Below the pieces are notes generated by a model. It did not search any database, had not been told where the DNA came from, and saw only the letters and a list, made by a program, of their open reading frames with translations. Positions 1 through 8,703 of a DNA stretch of 51,662 bases are shown here, one piece after another. A program made the position numbers and the translations under genes. The stretch spans positions 1 through 51,662 of the forward strand of contig JAEELE010000116.1 of NCBI GenBank assembly GCA_016288755.1. The letters are read 5' to 3'. Position 1 is the first letter of the stretch; every line of letters begins with the position of its first letter. The stretch is from Oscillospiraceae bacterium (GTDB lineage: Bacteria; Bacillota; Clostridia; Oscillospirales; Ruminococcaceae).

Positions 1-58
1 CATAATTGATGTCAAATTGATGTCAAAAGACAATTTCAGCGTGTTTGTTAAAATAAAT

Positions 59-91
59 AAACCTCGCAAATGCACGCATTTACGAGGTTTT
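59..91 (-). terminator. Intrinsic terminator after tRNA-fMet
   Basis: A near-perfect 14-bp inverted repeat (AACCTCG arms, one T-G wobble) lies just downstream of the tRNA on the minus strand and is followed by a T-rich stretch. It probably ends the tRNA transcript. Bases 1-58 hold only a short direct repeat (AATTGATGTCAA) and no gene that I can see. Confidence 0.8.
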
Positions 92-95
92 TGAT

Positions 96-172
<77 letters not shown>

Positions 173-188
173 TCCTTGGTACCATGTT

Positions 189-217
189 AGTATATCACTT
201 TCAGTGTAAAATGTCAA
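189..217 (-). promoter_or_regulatory. Promoter of the tRNA-fMet gene
   Basis: On the minus strand, TTGACA (212-217) and TATACT (189-194) are separated by 17 bp, a near-consensus vegetative promoter. The -10 box ends 17 nt before the mature tRNA 5' end. Confidence 0.8.
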
Positions 218-312
218 GCAAAACGGCAAAAAACAGCGTCTTGCACAAATCAATAATACAAATCAGCCCATATTTCATACACAATGAAAAACCGATCACA
301 AGGGAGGATTCG

Positions 313-1467
313 ATGCAGCAAGCGGTCATCTATCTGCGCCTGTCACGCGATGACGGGGTTCAATTCGCCGAATCCGAGAGCATTTCCAGTCAGCGCATGC
401 TTCTGCGGCAATTCGCAGCCGCACACGATCTGCAGATCACTGCCGAATACGTCGACGACGGGATCTCCGGGATGCGATGGGAACGCCCCGCCTTTCAGGC
501 ACTGCTGACAGCGATCGAAAACGGCTTTGTGCACACCGTGCTCGTCAAGGACCTTTCCCGCCTGAGCCGTGACTATCTCCGCATCGGCGCCCTGCTTGAG
601 CAGTGGCTCCCGCTCCACGGCGCACGCCTGATCGCGGTCAGCGACGGCGTTGATACAGCCTATTCCACGCCCTCAAACGATTTTTCTCCGATCCGGGCAC
701 TGCTCAACGACTGGTACGCGCGCGATATCTCCCGCAAGGTCCGCGCTGCCCTTCGCGCTCGGCGCAATGCCGGCATCTGTACGCTCGCGACCGTTCCGTA
801 CGGCTACATGCGCGGCGGCGAATCGCTGCTGCCCGACCCCAATACAGCGCAAAATGTCCTGCGGATCTTTTCGCTTTGCGGCAGCGGCTTACACTGCACT
901 GCGATCGCCGCGGAGCTGAATGATTCACATATTCCGGCGCCGCGCGGGACGGTCTGGCGGGACGAAACCGTTCGCCGCATGCTGAAAAATACGGTCTACT
1001 GCGGCGAGCTTCGCCTCGGCGTCACAGAGAAGCGCAGCTATAAATCCCCCGGACGCATCGTGCTCCCGCCGCAAGCCGCGGTGACCGTTTCCGTGCCGGC
1101 GCTGGTCAGCCGCACAGAATTCGATCTGGCACAGCAGATGCTCGCCCGCAGTGTGCACCGCCGTCAGCCGCAGCACTGGCTCTCGGGAAGGGTGTTCTGT
1201 GCGCAGTGCGGCAGCCGCATGACCGTCTCCGGCACGCCGCCCCGCTTGATCTGTGCAGGCAGGCGGCGAAAAAACGGCTGCACCAATCCCTCCTGCGCGG
1301 TCAGAGGGCTGCTCGATGATCTGCTTCCCGCGCTGAAAGCAGCCGGTTTTCCCGATGCTGCGGCGATTTTGCCGCTCTCTGTGGTGAAAATCGACCTCTC
1401 TGCGGAAACAGCCGCCGTTTCGCTGCGGTATGCCGAACCCTGCCGCATTCGGCAGAGTGCCCGATGA
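313..1467 (+). CDS. Serine recombinase (resolvase/invertase superfamily, large type)
   Basis: A 384-residue site-specific recombinase. The N-terminal resolvase domain (about 1-145) begins with the catalytic-serine strand (IYLRLS) and carries the KDLSRLSRD motif. A 'recombinase' DNA-binding domain follows (about 150-260, with the VPYGY and NDSHIPAPRG signatures), then a zinc-ribbon pair (CAQCG, about residue 295). The start is ATG 313, preceded by AGGGAGG at 301-307; upstream in-frame codons lack a ribosome site and run into the tRNA region. It is shorter than typical phage integrases of this family (450-550 residues), with little coiled coil. The last ~44 codons are the first unit of the tandem array that follows. 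No cargo genes or att sites are recognisable, so it is probably a remnant of a mobile element or an orphan recombinase. Confidence 0.85.
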   Translation: MQQAVIYLRLSRDDGVQFAESESISSQRMLLRQFAAAHDLQITAEYVDDGISGMRWERPAFQALLTAIENGFVHTVLVKDLSRLSRDYLRIGALLEQWLPLHGARLIAVSDGVDTAYSTPSNDFSPIRALLNDWYARDISRKVRAALRARRNAGICTLATVPYGYMRGGESLLPDPNTAQNVLRIFSLCGSGLHCTAIAAELNDSHIPAPRGTVWRDETVRRMLKNTVYCGELRLGVTEKRSYKSPGRIVLPPQAAVTVSVPALVSRTEFDLAQQMLARSVHRRQPQHWLSGRVFCAQCGSRMTVSGTPPRLICAGRRRKNGCTNPSCAVRGLLDDLLPALKAAGFPDAAAILPLSVVKIDLSAETAAVSLRYAEPCRIRQSAR

Positions 1468-2324
1468 TTGTTCCGCTCCGGTGAAAGCAGCCGGTTTTCC
1501 CGATGCTGCCGAGGTTTTGCAGCTCGCCGTGACGGGAATCGAACTCAAAGCGGAAATTGCATCCATTTCGCTGCGGTATGCCGAACCCTGCCGCAGTCGG
1601 CGGAATACCCGATGATTTATTCGCTTCGGTGAAAGCAGCCGTTCCCCGATGGTGACGCGATTTTGCCGCTTGCTGTGACGGGAATCGAACTCAAAGCGGA
1701 AATTGCATTCATTTCGCTGCGGTATGCCGAGCCCTGCCGCAGTCGGCAGAATGCCCGATGAAATGCGTGTTTCGGTGAAAGCAGCCGTTCTCCCGATGCT
1801 GCCGAGGTTATTCAGCTCGCCGTGACGGGAATCGAACTCCAAGCAGAAATTGCATCCATTTCGCTGCGGTATGCCGAGCCCTGCCGCAGTCGGCAGAATG
1901 CGCGATGATTGTTCCGCTTCGGTGAAAGCAGCCGGTTTTCCTGATGCTGCCGAGGTTTTGCCGCGCGCTGTGGCGGGAATCGACCTCTCGGTGGAAACGG
2001 CAGCCGTTTCGCTGCGGTATGCCGAGCCCTGCCGCAGTCGGCAGAATGCCCGATGAACTGCGTGTTTCGGTGAAAGCAGCCGGTTTTCCCGATGCTGCCG
2101 AGGTTTTGCAGCTCGCTGTGGCGGGAATCGAACTCACAGCGAAAACTGCATCCATTTCGCTGCGGTATGCCGAGCCCTGCCGCAATCCGCAGAATGCACG
2201 ATGATTAGCCCGTTTCGGTGAAAGCAGCCGGTTTTCCCGATGCTGCCGAGGTTTTGCAGCGCGCTGTGACGGGAATCGACCTCTCTGCGGAAACAGCCGC
2301 CGTTTCGCTGCGGAATGCCGAACC
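1333..2324 (+). repeat. Tandem array of ~148-bp repeats derived from the recombinase 3' end
   Basis: Seven head-to-tail units begin with (C/G)TGAAAGCAGCC at 1333, 1481, 1629, 1775, 1922, 2070 and 2218 (periods 146-148 bp). The last is cut short near 2324. Unit 1 lies inside the recombinase gene and encodes its C-terminus; units 2, 5 and 6 still read as a ~44-codon homologue ending in CGA-TGA. Units 3 and 4 carry 1-2 nt deletions. Units lack a ribosome site and shift frame relative to each other. This array fills the whole 1468-2340 gap; I see no independent gene in it. Confidence 0.85.
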
Positions 2325-2383
2325 GCGGGGCGAATATGGGTAAAATTACCAAATGCACATGCAAAAATCCGACAGCTTTCTTC

Positions 2384-2412
2384 TTGTCATTTTCTGTAGA
2401 ATATGGTATAAT
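2384..2412 (+). promoter_or_regulatory. Promoter of rlmB
   Basis: TTGTCA (2384-2389) and TATAAT (2407-2412) are separated by 17 bp, just after the repeat array and 38 nt before the chosen rlmB start. Confidence 0.8.
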
Positions 2413-2450
2413 ATGATGGATATAGAATGCACACTTGTGAGGAAACCGAA

Positions 2451-3206
2451 ATGAAACCCGAACAACACACGGAAAATCTGATCTGCGGGCGCAACGCCGT
2501 TGCGGAGGCGCTCAGGGCAGAGACCCCGATCGACCATATTCTCGTCATATCCGAAACCGGCAGCCTCGGCGCGATCTGTCAGGCGGCAAAGCGTGCCGGC
2601 ATCGTTGTCAAGGTCACCGACAGCCGCAGGCTCGACCAGCTCACCGAACATGCCAACCATCAGGGCGTCTGTGCCGTCGGCGCATGCGCTGCCTATGTCT
2701 CCGTCAGCGATCTGCTCGCCGTCAGCGAGAAAAAGGGCACAGCGCCCTTTCTGATCCTCTGCGACGGCATTGAGGACCCGCACAATCTCGGCGCGATTCT
2801 TCGGACAGCCGAGGCCGCCGGTGCAGACGGCGTCATTTTGCCCAAGCGCCGCAGCGCATCACTGACACAGACCGTGCACAAGACCTCCGCGGGCGCGGCG
2901 AGCTGGATTCCGGTCGCGCGCGTGGGCAATCTCGCGACGGAGATGATTGCGCTGAAAAAACGCGGCATCTGGTTCTACGGCGCTGACATGGGCGGAAGCC
3001 CCGCCGTGCAGACCGATCTCACCGGGGCTGCCGGTCTCGTGATCGGCTCGGAGGGCTTCGGGCTCAGCGCACCGGTGCGTGCACAGTGCGACGCGATCGT
3101 TTCGCTGCCGATGTTCGGCAGGGTCAACTCGCTGAACGCATCGGTTGCCGCAGGGATTTTGATGTATGAGGTCGTCAGACAGCGCGGCGCAGCAAGTCAG
3201 AAATGA
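2451..3206 (+). CDS. rlmB: 23S rRNA (guanosine-2'-O-)-methyltransferase RlmB (TrmH/SpoU family)
   Basis: A 251-residue SPOUT methyltransferase that should 2'-O-methylate a 23S rRNA guanosine (G2251 in E. coli) using S-adenosylmethionine. It starts with the substrate-binding segment (ICGRNAVAEAL) and carries all three SpoU motifs: NLGAILRTAEAAGADGVI, LVIGSEGFGLS and LPMFGRVNSLNASVAAGI. ATG 2451 is chosen because GTGAGGA lies 7 nt upstream; ATG 2427 has no ribosome site. Length matches the family. RlmB and related TrmH proteins are similar, so exact target specificity is inferred. Confidence 0.9.
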   Translation: MKPEQHTENLICGRNAVAEALRAETPIDHILVISETGSLGAICQAAKRAGIVVKVTDSRRLDQLTEHANHQGVCAVGACAAYVSVSDLLAVSEKKGTAPFLILCDGIEDPHNLGAILRTAEAAGADGVILPKRRSASLTQTVHKTSAGAASWIPVARVGNLATEMIALKKRGIWFYGADMGGSPAVQTDLTGAAGLVIGSEGFGLSAPVRAQCDAIVSLPMFGRVNSLNASVAAGILMYEVVRQRGAASQK

Positions 3207-3221
3207 AAGGAGTGCTCATTC

Positions 3222-6074
3222 ATGGATCAGTTTGAATCGCACGGCGATTTGGAAATAGATACTCCGTTAGAGGAAATTGCAGACGGCATTTTTGCGATCC
3301 CGCAGACAGGCAATGCCGCCTCAGAGAATACATCTGCAGGCACGACAGCAGATACGCAGAAGACGGATTCCCCTGCCGCAGAGAACATGCCCGCGGAAGG
3401 TCAGTCAAAGCAGGATGCCCCCGCAACGGAGGACAAGCCCGCGGACGAACAGCAGAAGCAGGATTCCCCTGCCGCTGACGAAAAAACCGCGGAGGAACAG
3501 CCGAAGCAGGATGCCCCCGCAACGGAGGAGAAGCCCGCGGACGGTCAGTCAAAGCAGGATGCCCCCGCAACGGAGGAAAAGTCCGCGGACGGTCAGTCAA
3601 AGCAGGATGCCCCCGCAACGGAGGAAAAGTCTGCGGACGGTCAGCCGAAGCAGGATGCCCCCGCCGCTGACGGAAAGCAGAGCGGTCAGAAGCAGAAGAA
3701 GGGCAAGCACGGTCGGCCGCTGAAGACCGACCCCTACGGCAACCCCATCCGCAAGAAGAAAAAGGATGCGCCGCTGCGCAGTGCAGAGCCGGTCGACACC
3801 GTCAAGCCCGCGGATATCCAGAAGCCGCAGGTGTCGTTCATGCAGTCGGTCGCGACGCATGAGCCCGAGACTCGCACGCAGCCTGCCGCACAGTCGACCG
3901 CACAGGCGTATGACCACGCGGTCATGCAGCAGGAGGGCGAGCAGGACGGGCAGTATCAGCCGAAGATCCGCAAAATGGGGGAGTCGACGCGCGCCAAGGA
4001 GGTCCGCCGCCGCCGCAAGCCCAACGAGCCCCTCCCCTATCAGAAGGATTCGCCGGTCGAGAGCGTGCAGTCGCTGCCCGGCAGAAAGAAGAAGCGCCGC
4101 AAGGGCGTGCATCTGACCGAGGAGATCGAGCGGATTCCCGAGAAGCTCACCGAGCCCGCTGCCGATCTCACGCTGACCGCCGACCTCACGCTCACGCAGA
4201 AGCAGGCGATCGCGGATGCCTCCATGATTGATTTCTCTGTCGGCAAGCCGCCCGCAGAGGAGGTGCGCGATATCGCCGTGCGCGAGAAGGAGCTGCGGCG
4301 CAAGCACGACGAAGCCCGCCGCGAAAAGACCTTCCAGCGCCCCGAGGACCGCGAGACCGTCCGCAAGGACCTGAACGAGCTCAAAACGAGCCTGACGCTC
4401 CGCATGGCGCTGCTCGGATGCATTCTGCTGTGCAGTGCCGTCATCACGCTGATCGACTGGATCCCGGGCTTTCCGGTGCCGTCATTCCTCTCCAGCAAGG
4501 CAGCGCCGGTCAGCTATCTGACGATTCAGATCCTGCTGGGATTGCTGGCACTGCCGCTCTCGGGCGACCTGCTCAAGACCGGCTATCTCAAGCTGCTGCA
4601 GTTCCGCGCCGACAGCGATTCGCTCGCGGCAATGAGCATGATGTCCGCTGAGCTCGCGGCAATTCTGCTGCTGCCGAGCCCCGATATGCTCAAAACCGGG
4701 CTCTGCTCGGTCTATATCGCCGTCGGTCTGCTCTCTGTGTTCCTCAACACGGTTTCCAAGAAGATGATCGTCAACCGCGCCATCCGCAATTTCGAGATCC
4801 TCTCCGACGGCAGCCAGAAATACGGCATTCACTATGTCGAGGACGAGAAGCGCGCGGAGAATCTCACGCGCGGCACCATCGGCGATTTCCCGATCCTCGC
4901 GGCGATGCAGCCGGTCGACAGCCCCAAGGATTTCCTCAAATACACGTTTTCATCGGATATGGGCGACAAATTCTGCCGCACTGCCGTTCCGGTGATGTTC
5001 TTCCTCTCCGCGGCATTCTCGATCGTGATGGCGGCGCTCCGCATCGACGATGTGGAAAGCGTTGTCTGCTACGGCACCTCACTGTTCGCGCTCTGCTTCT
5101 CCGCATTTGCGTGCACGGCGATCACGCTCATTTCCAATCTGCCGATGGAGAGCGGCACCAAGACCTATGTCCGCAACAGCGGTCTGCTGCTGGGCTACCA
5201 GAGCGTTGACGATTTCTACGATATCAACACGGTCATGATTGACGCGCGCACGCTCTTCCCGCGTGACTGCACCAGACTCGAATCCATCGAGCTGCTCGGC
5301 GATGCCCGCTCGCAGGATGTCCTCGTGCTGGCAGCCGCGCTCTCCCGCCGCGCCGGCAGCGTTCTGCGCAATATCTTCCCCGCGGCGCTCAAAACAGACA
5401 GCATCCCGATGCCGCCTGTCGAGGATTACACCTATGACGAGGGCAGAGGCACCGGCGGCTGGATCCAGAACAAGCGCGTGCTGCTCGGTACCCGCGAGAT
5501 GATGACCGCGCACAACATCGAGGGGCTGCCGCCCGCCGCGCGCGAGGACGAGGCAGTATCGATGGGCAACCGCGTGCTGTATCTGTCCGTGTCCGGCACG
5601 GTCGCCGCGATGTTCACGGTGCATCTTGAGGCGAGCAAGACCGTCAGGCACTGGCTGCGCGCGCTCGACCGCGAGCAGATCTTCCTGCTCGTGCGCAGCA
5701 ATGACCCGCTGCTCTCGCAGAGGGTGATCGCGAAGATGTTCGCGTTTCCGGAGGACCTGCTCAAGGTCATTCCGGCGCGCATGGAAAAAGAATACGCCGC
5801 GGAGACCGTTCCGGTCAAGACCGCGCGCCCGTCGATGCTCTGTGCGGGACGTCTGCCCGGCTTTATCCAGACGATCGTCGGTGCAAAGCGCATCCGCTCG
5901 GCTGCCGCGCTCGGGCTGATCCTCCAGATCGTGACCGCATGCCTCGGCTTCCTCTATGTGCTCGTGTTCATTTTTCTCAACGCCTACGAGGATGTGACCG
6001 GCGGCATTCTGCTGCTCTTCCACCTGATCTGCACGGTCGTCACGATCTGCTCGGTGCGCATGAAGGATACCTGA
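3222..6074 (+). CDS. Degenerate P-type ATPase-like membrane protein with repetitive charged N-terminus
   Basis: A 950-residue protein 15 nt after rlmB (ribosome site AAAGGAG). Residues 1-380 are low-complexity: 16-residue KQDAPATEEK-type repeats (63-150), then a basic Lys/Arg-rich stretch, predicted cytosolic. From about 385 it has eight likely membrane helices grouped 4+2+2 as in P1B-type ATPases, with soluble segments in the matching places. The usual signatures are lost: DKTGTLT is replaced by VMIDARTLFP (Asp674), TGDN by VRSNDP (827-828), and the CPC-type membrane motif by SNLPMES. A G-x-G-G nucleotide-domain-like stretch (GRGTGGWI) and a V-LLG-REMM segment remain. I infer a pseudo-pump, not an ion-transporting ATPase; function unknown. 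Confidence 0.6.
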   Translation: MDQFESHGDLEIDTPLEEIADGIFAIPQTGNAASENTSAGTTADTQKTDSPAAENMPAEGQSKQDAPATEDKPADEQQKQDSPAADEKTAEEQPKQDAPATEEKPADGQSKQDAPATEEKSADGQSKQDAPATEEKSADGQPKQDAPAADGKQSGQKQKKGKHGRPLKTDPYGNPIRKKKKDAPLRSAEPVDTVKPADIQKPQVSFMQSVATHEPETRTQPAAQSTAQAYDHAVMQQEGEQDGQYQPKIRKMGESTRAKEVRRRRKPNEPLPYQKDSPVESVQSLPGRKKKRRKGVHLTEEIERIPEKLTEPAADLTLTADLTLTQKQAIADASMIDFSVGKPPAEEVRDIAVREKELRRKHDEARREKTFQRPEDRETVRKDLNELKTSLTLRMALLGCILLCSAVITLIDWIPGFPVPSFLSSKAAPVSYLTIQILLGLLALPLSGDLLKTGYLKLLQFRADSDSLAAMSMMSAELAAILLLPSPDMLKTGLCSVYIAVGLLSVFLNTVSKKMIVNRAIRNFEILSDGSQKYGIHYVEDEKRAENLTRGTIGDFPILAAMQPVDSPKDFLKYTFSSDMGDKFCRTAVPVMFFLSAAFSIVMAALRIDDVESVVCYGTSLFALCFSAFACTAITLISNLPMESGTKTYVRNSGLLLGYQSVDDFYDINTVMIDARTLFPRDCTRLESIELLGDARSQDVLVLAAALSRRAGSVLRNIFPAALKTDSIPMPPVEDYTYDEGRGTGGWIQNKRVLLGTREMMTAHNIEGLPPAAREDEAVSMGNRVLYLSVSGTVAAMFTVHLEASKTVRHWLRALDREQIFLLVRSNDPLLSQRVIAKMFAFPEDLLKVIPARMEKEYAAETVPVKTARPSMLCAGRLPGFIQTIVGAKRIRSAAALGLILQIVTACLGFLYVLVFIFLNAYEDVTGGILLLFHLICTVVTICSVRMKDT
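3408..3671 (+). repeat. 48-bp coding tandem repeats (16-aa KQDAPATEEK units)
   Basis: Five and a half in-frame copies of a 48-bp unit encode a 16-residue acidic/Lys/Pro/Ala module in the N-terminal tail of the P-type-ATPase-like protein. The central copies are almost identical at DNA level, which suggests recent expansion. Confidence 0.85.
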
Positions 6075-6100
6075 TCTTCCATGAAAAAGGAGGCGGCTGC

Positions 6101-7684
6101 ATGAAGGCTGTCAAAGCAATCGCACTGCTGACGGCATCCGCACTTCTGCTCACGGCTTGCGACCTCTCAGAGCTTCTTCTGCACGGGGAACCGGCGCAGG
6201 AGACTGCCGACCACAGCGCACAGCGCTATCCGGTCGGACCCGTGAAGGAGCAGATCGGTCAGCTTCAGGATATCTGGAAAGCCGACGGCAAAGAGGCGGA
6301 GGTCCAGGCGCTGATCGACGGGCTGCTCAAAGCTGCCAACGATTCCTACGCGGTCTATCTCCGCGCGGAAATGCAGTATTACGCGGACTGGGACAGCGCC
6401 GATCTGACTGCGCTCCACACCGAGACCGCCGAGGATTACTACATTGTCTCCGACGCGGTTTCGTGGGCGATGACGCAGGGCGCCGCAAAATCGCATTACA
6501 CGGCACTGTTTGAGCCCTATGCCGACGAGGACAACAAAGACTATTATCTCACGCAGACGCTCAGCCGCGTCATCAGCAACGCGCGCTCGAGCGCAGGGAA
6601 TGACAGTGCCCTGCTCGATGACTATTACAGCACCGCCTACGACGAGGACCTTTCCGAGGCGGAGACCAACGAAGCCTGTGCACAGCTCTATCTCGATACG
6701 CTCGCGAGCTATGACACCTCGCAGTATCTCTACGACTACTACGGGCGCGATTACACCGTTGAGGACGCCTCCGCGGTCTATCAGAGCATCGTGCAGTCGC
6801 TCGTGCCGGTCTATGCGGAGCTCGGCGACCGTGTCGAAAACGACCCGCGCAGCAAAAAGCTCCGCAGCGGTTTTTCGGTCTCGGAGCCGTTTGAAACGAT
6901 CAGGCAGTATGCGCCGCAGATTTCCCAAAGGCTCTCCGAATCCGTTGAGCTGCTGTTGAACGAACAGCTCTATACGATCGGCACCGGCGACCACTGCTAC
7001 GACGGCTCCTATACGGTCAGCCTGCCCGGTGAGCAGCGTGCGATCATCTATCTCTACCGCGGCGGCGGCTTCTACGATTTTCTCAGCTCTGTGCACGAAT
7101 TCGGGCATTTTCACGCCGACTGGCGCGATCAGACCCCCGTCATCTGTCAGCAGTCGAACCTCGATCTCGCAGAGGTCCAGTCGCAGGGGCTGGAGCTGCT
7201 GTTCACGCATTTTTATCCCGATATCTTCGGCAGTGACGCGGAATATCTCGAGCTGGCTGCACTCTACAATATCATTGATTCGGTCGTTTCCGGCTTTGCG
7301 GTCGGCGAATTTGAATACGAGGTCATGCAGCGCGGCAGCAGATGCAAGCCGAAGGACGTCCTCGAAATCTACAGCCGGATTCAGTCGGAATGCGGGCTCG
7401 GCATCGAGCTCTACCAGATCTCGCATCTCTTCGAGCAGCCGGGATATTATATCAGCTACGGCGTTTCCGCGCTCGCTGCACTGGAAATCTACACCGTCAT
7501 GCAGCAGGATTTCCGCGCTGCCGCCGGGCAATACGAGCGCATTGCGTCGTTTTCGTCGGTCTCCGGCGAATACAGCCTGCGCGATGCTCTGAAGGAGGCA
7601 GGCTTTTCGGATATCTTCTCGGAGGGCGCCGTCGAAAATGTGCTTGCAGTGCTCGATGACCGCTCCGAACAGCTCGCTGCATAA
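6101..7684 (+). CDS. M3-family-like (thimet/oligoendopeptidase F-type) metallopeptidase lipoprotein
   Basis: A 527-residue predicted lipoprotein: a short hydrophobic leader ends in a lipobox-like LLTAC, so it is probably anchored outside the membrane. The zinc site is gluzincin-like: HEFGH at 332-336 with a candidate third ligand Glu358 (LAEVQSQ). The C-terminal YISYGVSALAALEIY segment resembles the substrate-binding Tyr/Gly region of M3 peptidases. I infer extracellular peptide cleavage; most oligoendopeptidases are cytosolic, so the lipoprotein form is unusual. ATG 6101 follows AAGGAGG with 7 nt spacing. The gene starts 26 nt after the preceding one, so the two are probably co-transcribed. 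Confidence 0.7.
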   Translation: MKAVKAIALLTASALLLTACDLSELLLHGEPAQETADHSAQRYPVGPVKEQIGQLQDIWKADGKEAEVQALIDGLLKAANDSYAVYLRAEMQYYADWDSADLTALHTETAEDYYIVSDAVSWAMTQGAAKSHYTALFEPYADEDNKDYYLTQTLSRVISNARSSAGNDSALLDDYYSTAYDEDLSEAETNEACAQLYLDTLASYDTSQYLYDYYGRDYTVEDASAVYQSIVQSLVPVYAELGDRVENDPRSKKLRSGFSVSEPFETIRQYAPQISQRLSESVELLLNEQLYTIGTGDHCYDGSYTVSLPGEQRAIIYLYRGGGFYDFLSSVHEFGHFHADWRDQTPVICQQSNLDLAEVQSQGLELLFTHFYPDIFGSDAEYLELAALYNIIDSVVSGFAVGEFEYEVMQRGSRCKPKDVLEIYSRIQSECGLGIELYQISHLFEQPGYYISYGVSALAALEIYTVMQQDFRAAAGQYERIASFSSVSGEYSLRDALKEAGFSDIFSEGAVENVLAVLDDRSEQLAA

Positions 7685-7726
7685 TTGCCCCGCCCGCCGC
7701 GCATACTGTCTGCGGGGGGTGATGAT

Positions 7727-7894
7727 ATGGCAAAGCGCAGGCACAGTGCCGCGGAAAAGCATCCGCTGCCCGATGAACAGATCGCAATGCACGCAAGGCA
7801 CGGCAAGAACGCTGACGATCTGCCCGAGCCCGGCGATCTGCCGACGGTGATCCTCGCAAAGGAAATTCCGGCGACCGATCTGCACGATATGTAA
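7727..7894 (+). CDS. Small hypothetical protein (55 aa)
   Basis: A 55-residue, charged, His-rich protein with no membrane segment (begins MAKRRHSAAEKHPLPDEQ). ATG 7727 follows a GGGGGGT stretch. It lies 42 nt after the metallopeptidase and just before a shared terminator, so it may be the last gene of that operon. I do not recognise a family. The short length and weak ribosome site make this a moderate call. Confidence 0.5.
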   Translation: MAKRRHSAAEKHPLPDEQIAMHARHGKNADDLPEPGDLPTVILAKEIPATDLHDM

Positions 7895-7896
7895 GC

Positions 7897-7936
7897 AAAA
7901 GCCCGACCCGCACGGTGATGCAGGTCGGGCTTCTTT
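7897..7936. terminator. Bidirectional terminator between convergent genes
   Basis: GCCCGACC (7901-7908) pairs with GGTCGGGC (7923-7930), flanked by AAAA on the left and TTCTTT on the right. It separates the plus-strand small gene from the minus-strand M23 gene. Confidence 0.85.
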
Positions 7937-8703
7937 CACTGGGCAGCGGATCCGGTCACAGTCACGCCGGAGAGAAATGCCTCAGGGTCGAGGTAGGCGT
8001 CATTGCGCAGCACCTCGAAGTGCAGATGCGGCTCCAGCAGTCCCTCTGCCTCGGCAGTGTCACCGATCGCACCGATCACATCGCCGCGCTCGAGCACCTG
8101 CCCTGCCATGACGGCAAGACCCTCGTTGAGCCCGCAGTAGCGCGTGACCGTGCCGTCGTCGTGCAGCACCGTGACGCAGACGCCCCAGAGTGCGTCGCGC
8201 CGAATCTCGGTGACGGTGCCGTCGAGCACGCAGACGACCTCCGTGCCGGGCGCGCCGCAGAAATCTGTGCCGTTGTGCGTCTGCCAGATGCCCGTGGTGC
8301 GCGATTTGACCAGCTCACCGTTGCTGAACGGCTGCAGCACCTCGCCGTCGACGGGCATGAGCGGGGTCTCCGCGCGCGCCGTGGTCGAGGCGGTCTCGGT
8401 CGGGGTGGTCTGCGCCGCTGTCGTGTGCCGGATGAGTGCTGCCGCCTCCTCCGCGGGGTCGGTCACGGTCAGCACGGTCACCACGGTCGTCGATGTGGTC
8501 GCCGCAGTCAGCGAGGTGCTTTCGGCGGAGGTCGTTGTCGTGTCGGTCACGGTCTGCCCGACGCTGCTCTCTGGCTTGCGGGGGATCTGCCTGCTGCTGT
8601 GAGAATAGGCATACCAGCATGCAGCACCGACCATTGCAATGCTCAGAGAAAGCGCGGCGTAGAAGCCCTTGCCGGTTTTTCCGGCGTTCTGATTCTGATT
8701 CAT
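7936..8703 (-). CDS. Membrane-anchored M23 peptidase-like protein (SpoIIQ-like)
   Basis: A 255-residue protein: short cytosolic N-terminus, one membrane helix (about 15-32), a Ser/Thr-rich linker (45-115) and a C-terminal LytM/M23 domain (about 120-245). The metal-binding motifs are intact (HNGTDF, and HLHFEV near 225). M23 enzymes cut peptidoglycan cross-links. A single N-terminal helix, Thr-rich linker and HLHFE domain is the layout of SpoIIQ, which forms the forespore side of the engulfment channel. No other sporulation gene is beside it here, so that role is inferred and a cell-separation endopeptidase is equally possible. Confidence 0.75.
   Translation of the reverse strand: MNQNQNAGKTGKGFYAALSLSIAMVGAACWYAYSHSSRQIPRKPESSVGQTVTDTTTTSAESTSLTAATTSTTVVTVLTVTDPAEEAAALIRHTTAAQTTPTETASTTARAETPLMPVDGEVLQPFSNGELVKSRTTGIWQTHNGTDFCGAPGTEVVCVLDGTVTEIRRDALWGVCVTVLHDDGTVTRYCGLNEGLAVMAGQVLERGDVIGAIGDTAEAEGLLEPHLHFEVLRNDAYLDPEAFLSGVTVTGSAAQ

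Noticed and set aside
475-620. Active diguanylate cyclase in the regulator at 47220-49424 (coordinates here are its residues)
   Set aside because: The GGDEF signature is SENDF, so catalysis is not expected even though the domain layout is similar.
1333-2324. CRISPR-like array
   Set aside because: Units are contiguous 148-bp homologues without unique spacers, and the first belongs to a protein gene. No cas gene is present in the window.
925-2364. Minus-strand and plus-strand open frames inside the 148-bp repeat array
   Set aside because: They arise from repetition of the recombinase tail and have no ribosome sites. The unit length is not a multiple of three and some units have frameshifts.
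6167-7939. Minus-strand open frame (590 codons) opposite the M3-like gene
   Set aside because: Shadow frame; it crosses a terminator and has no motif.
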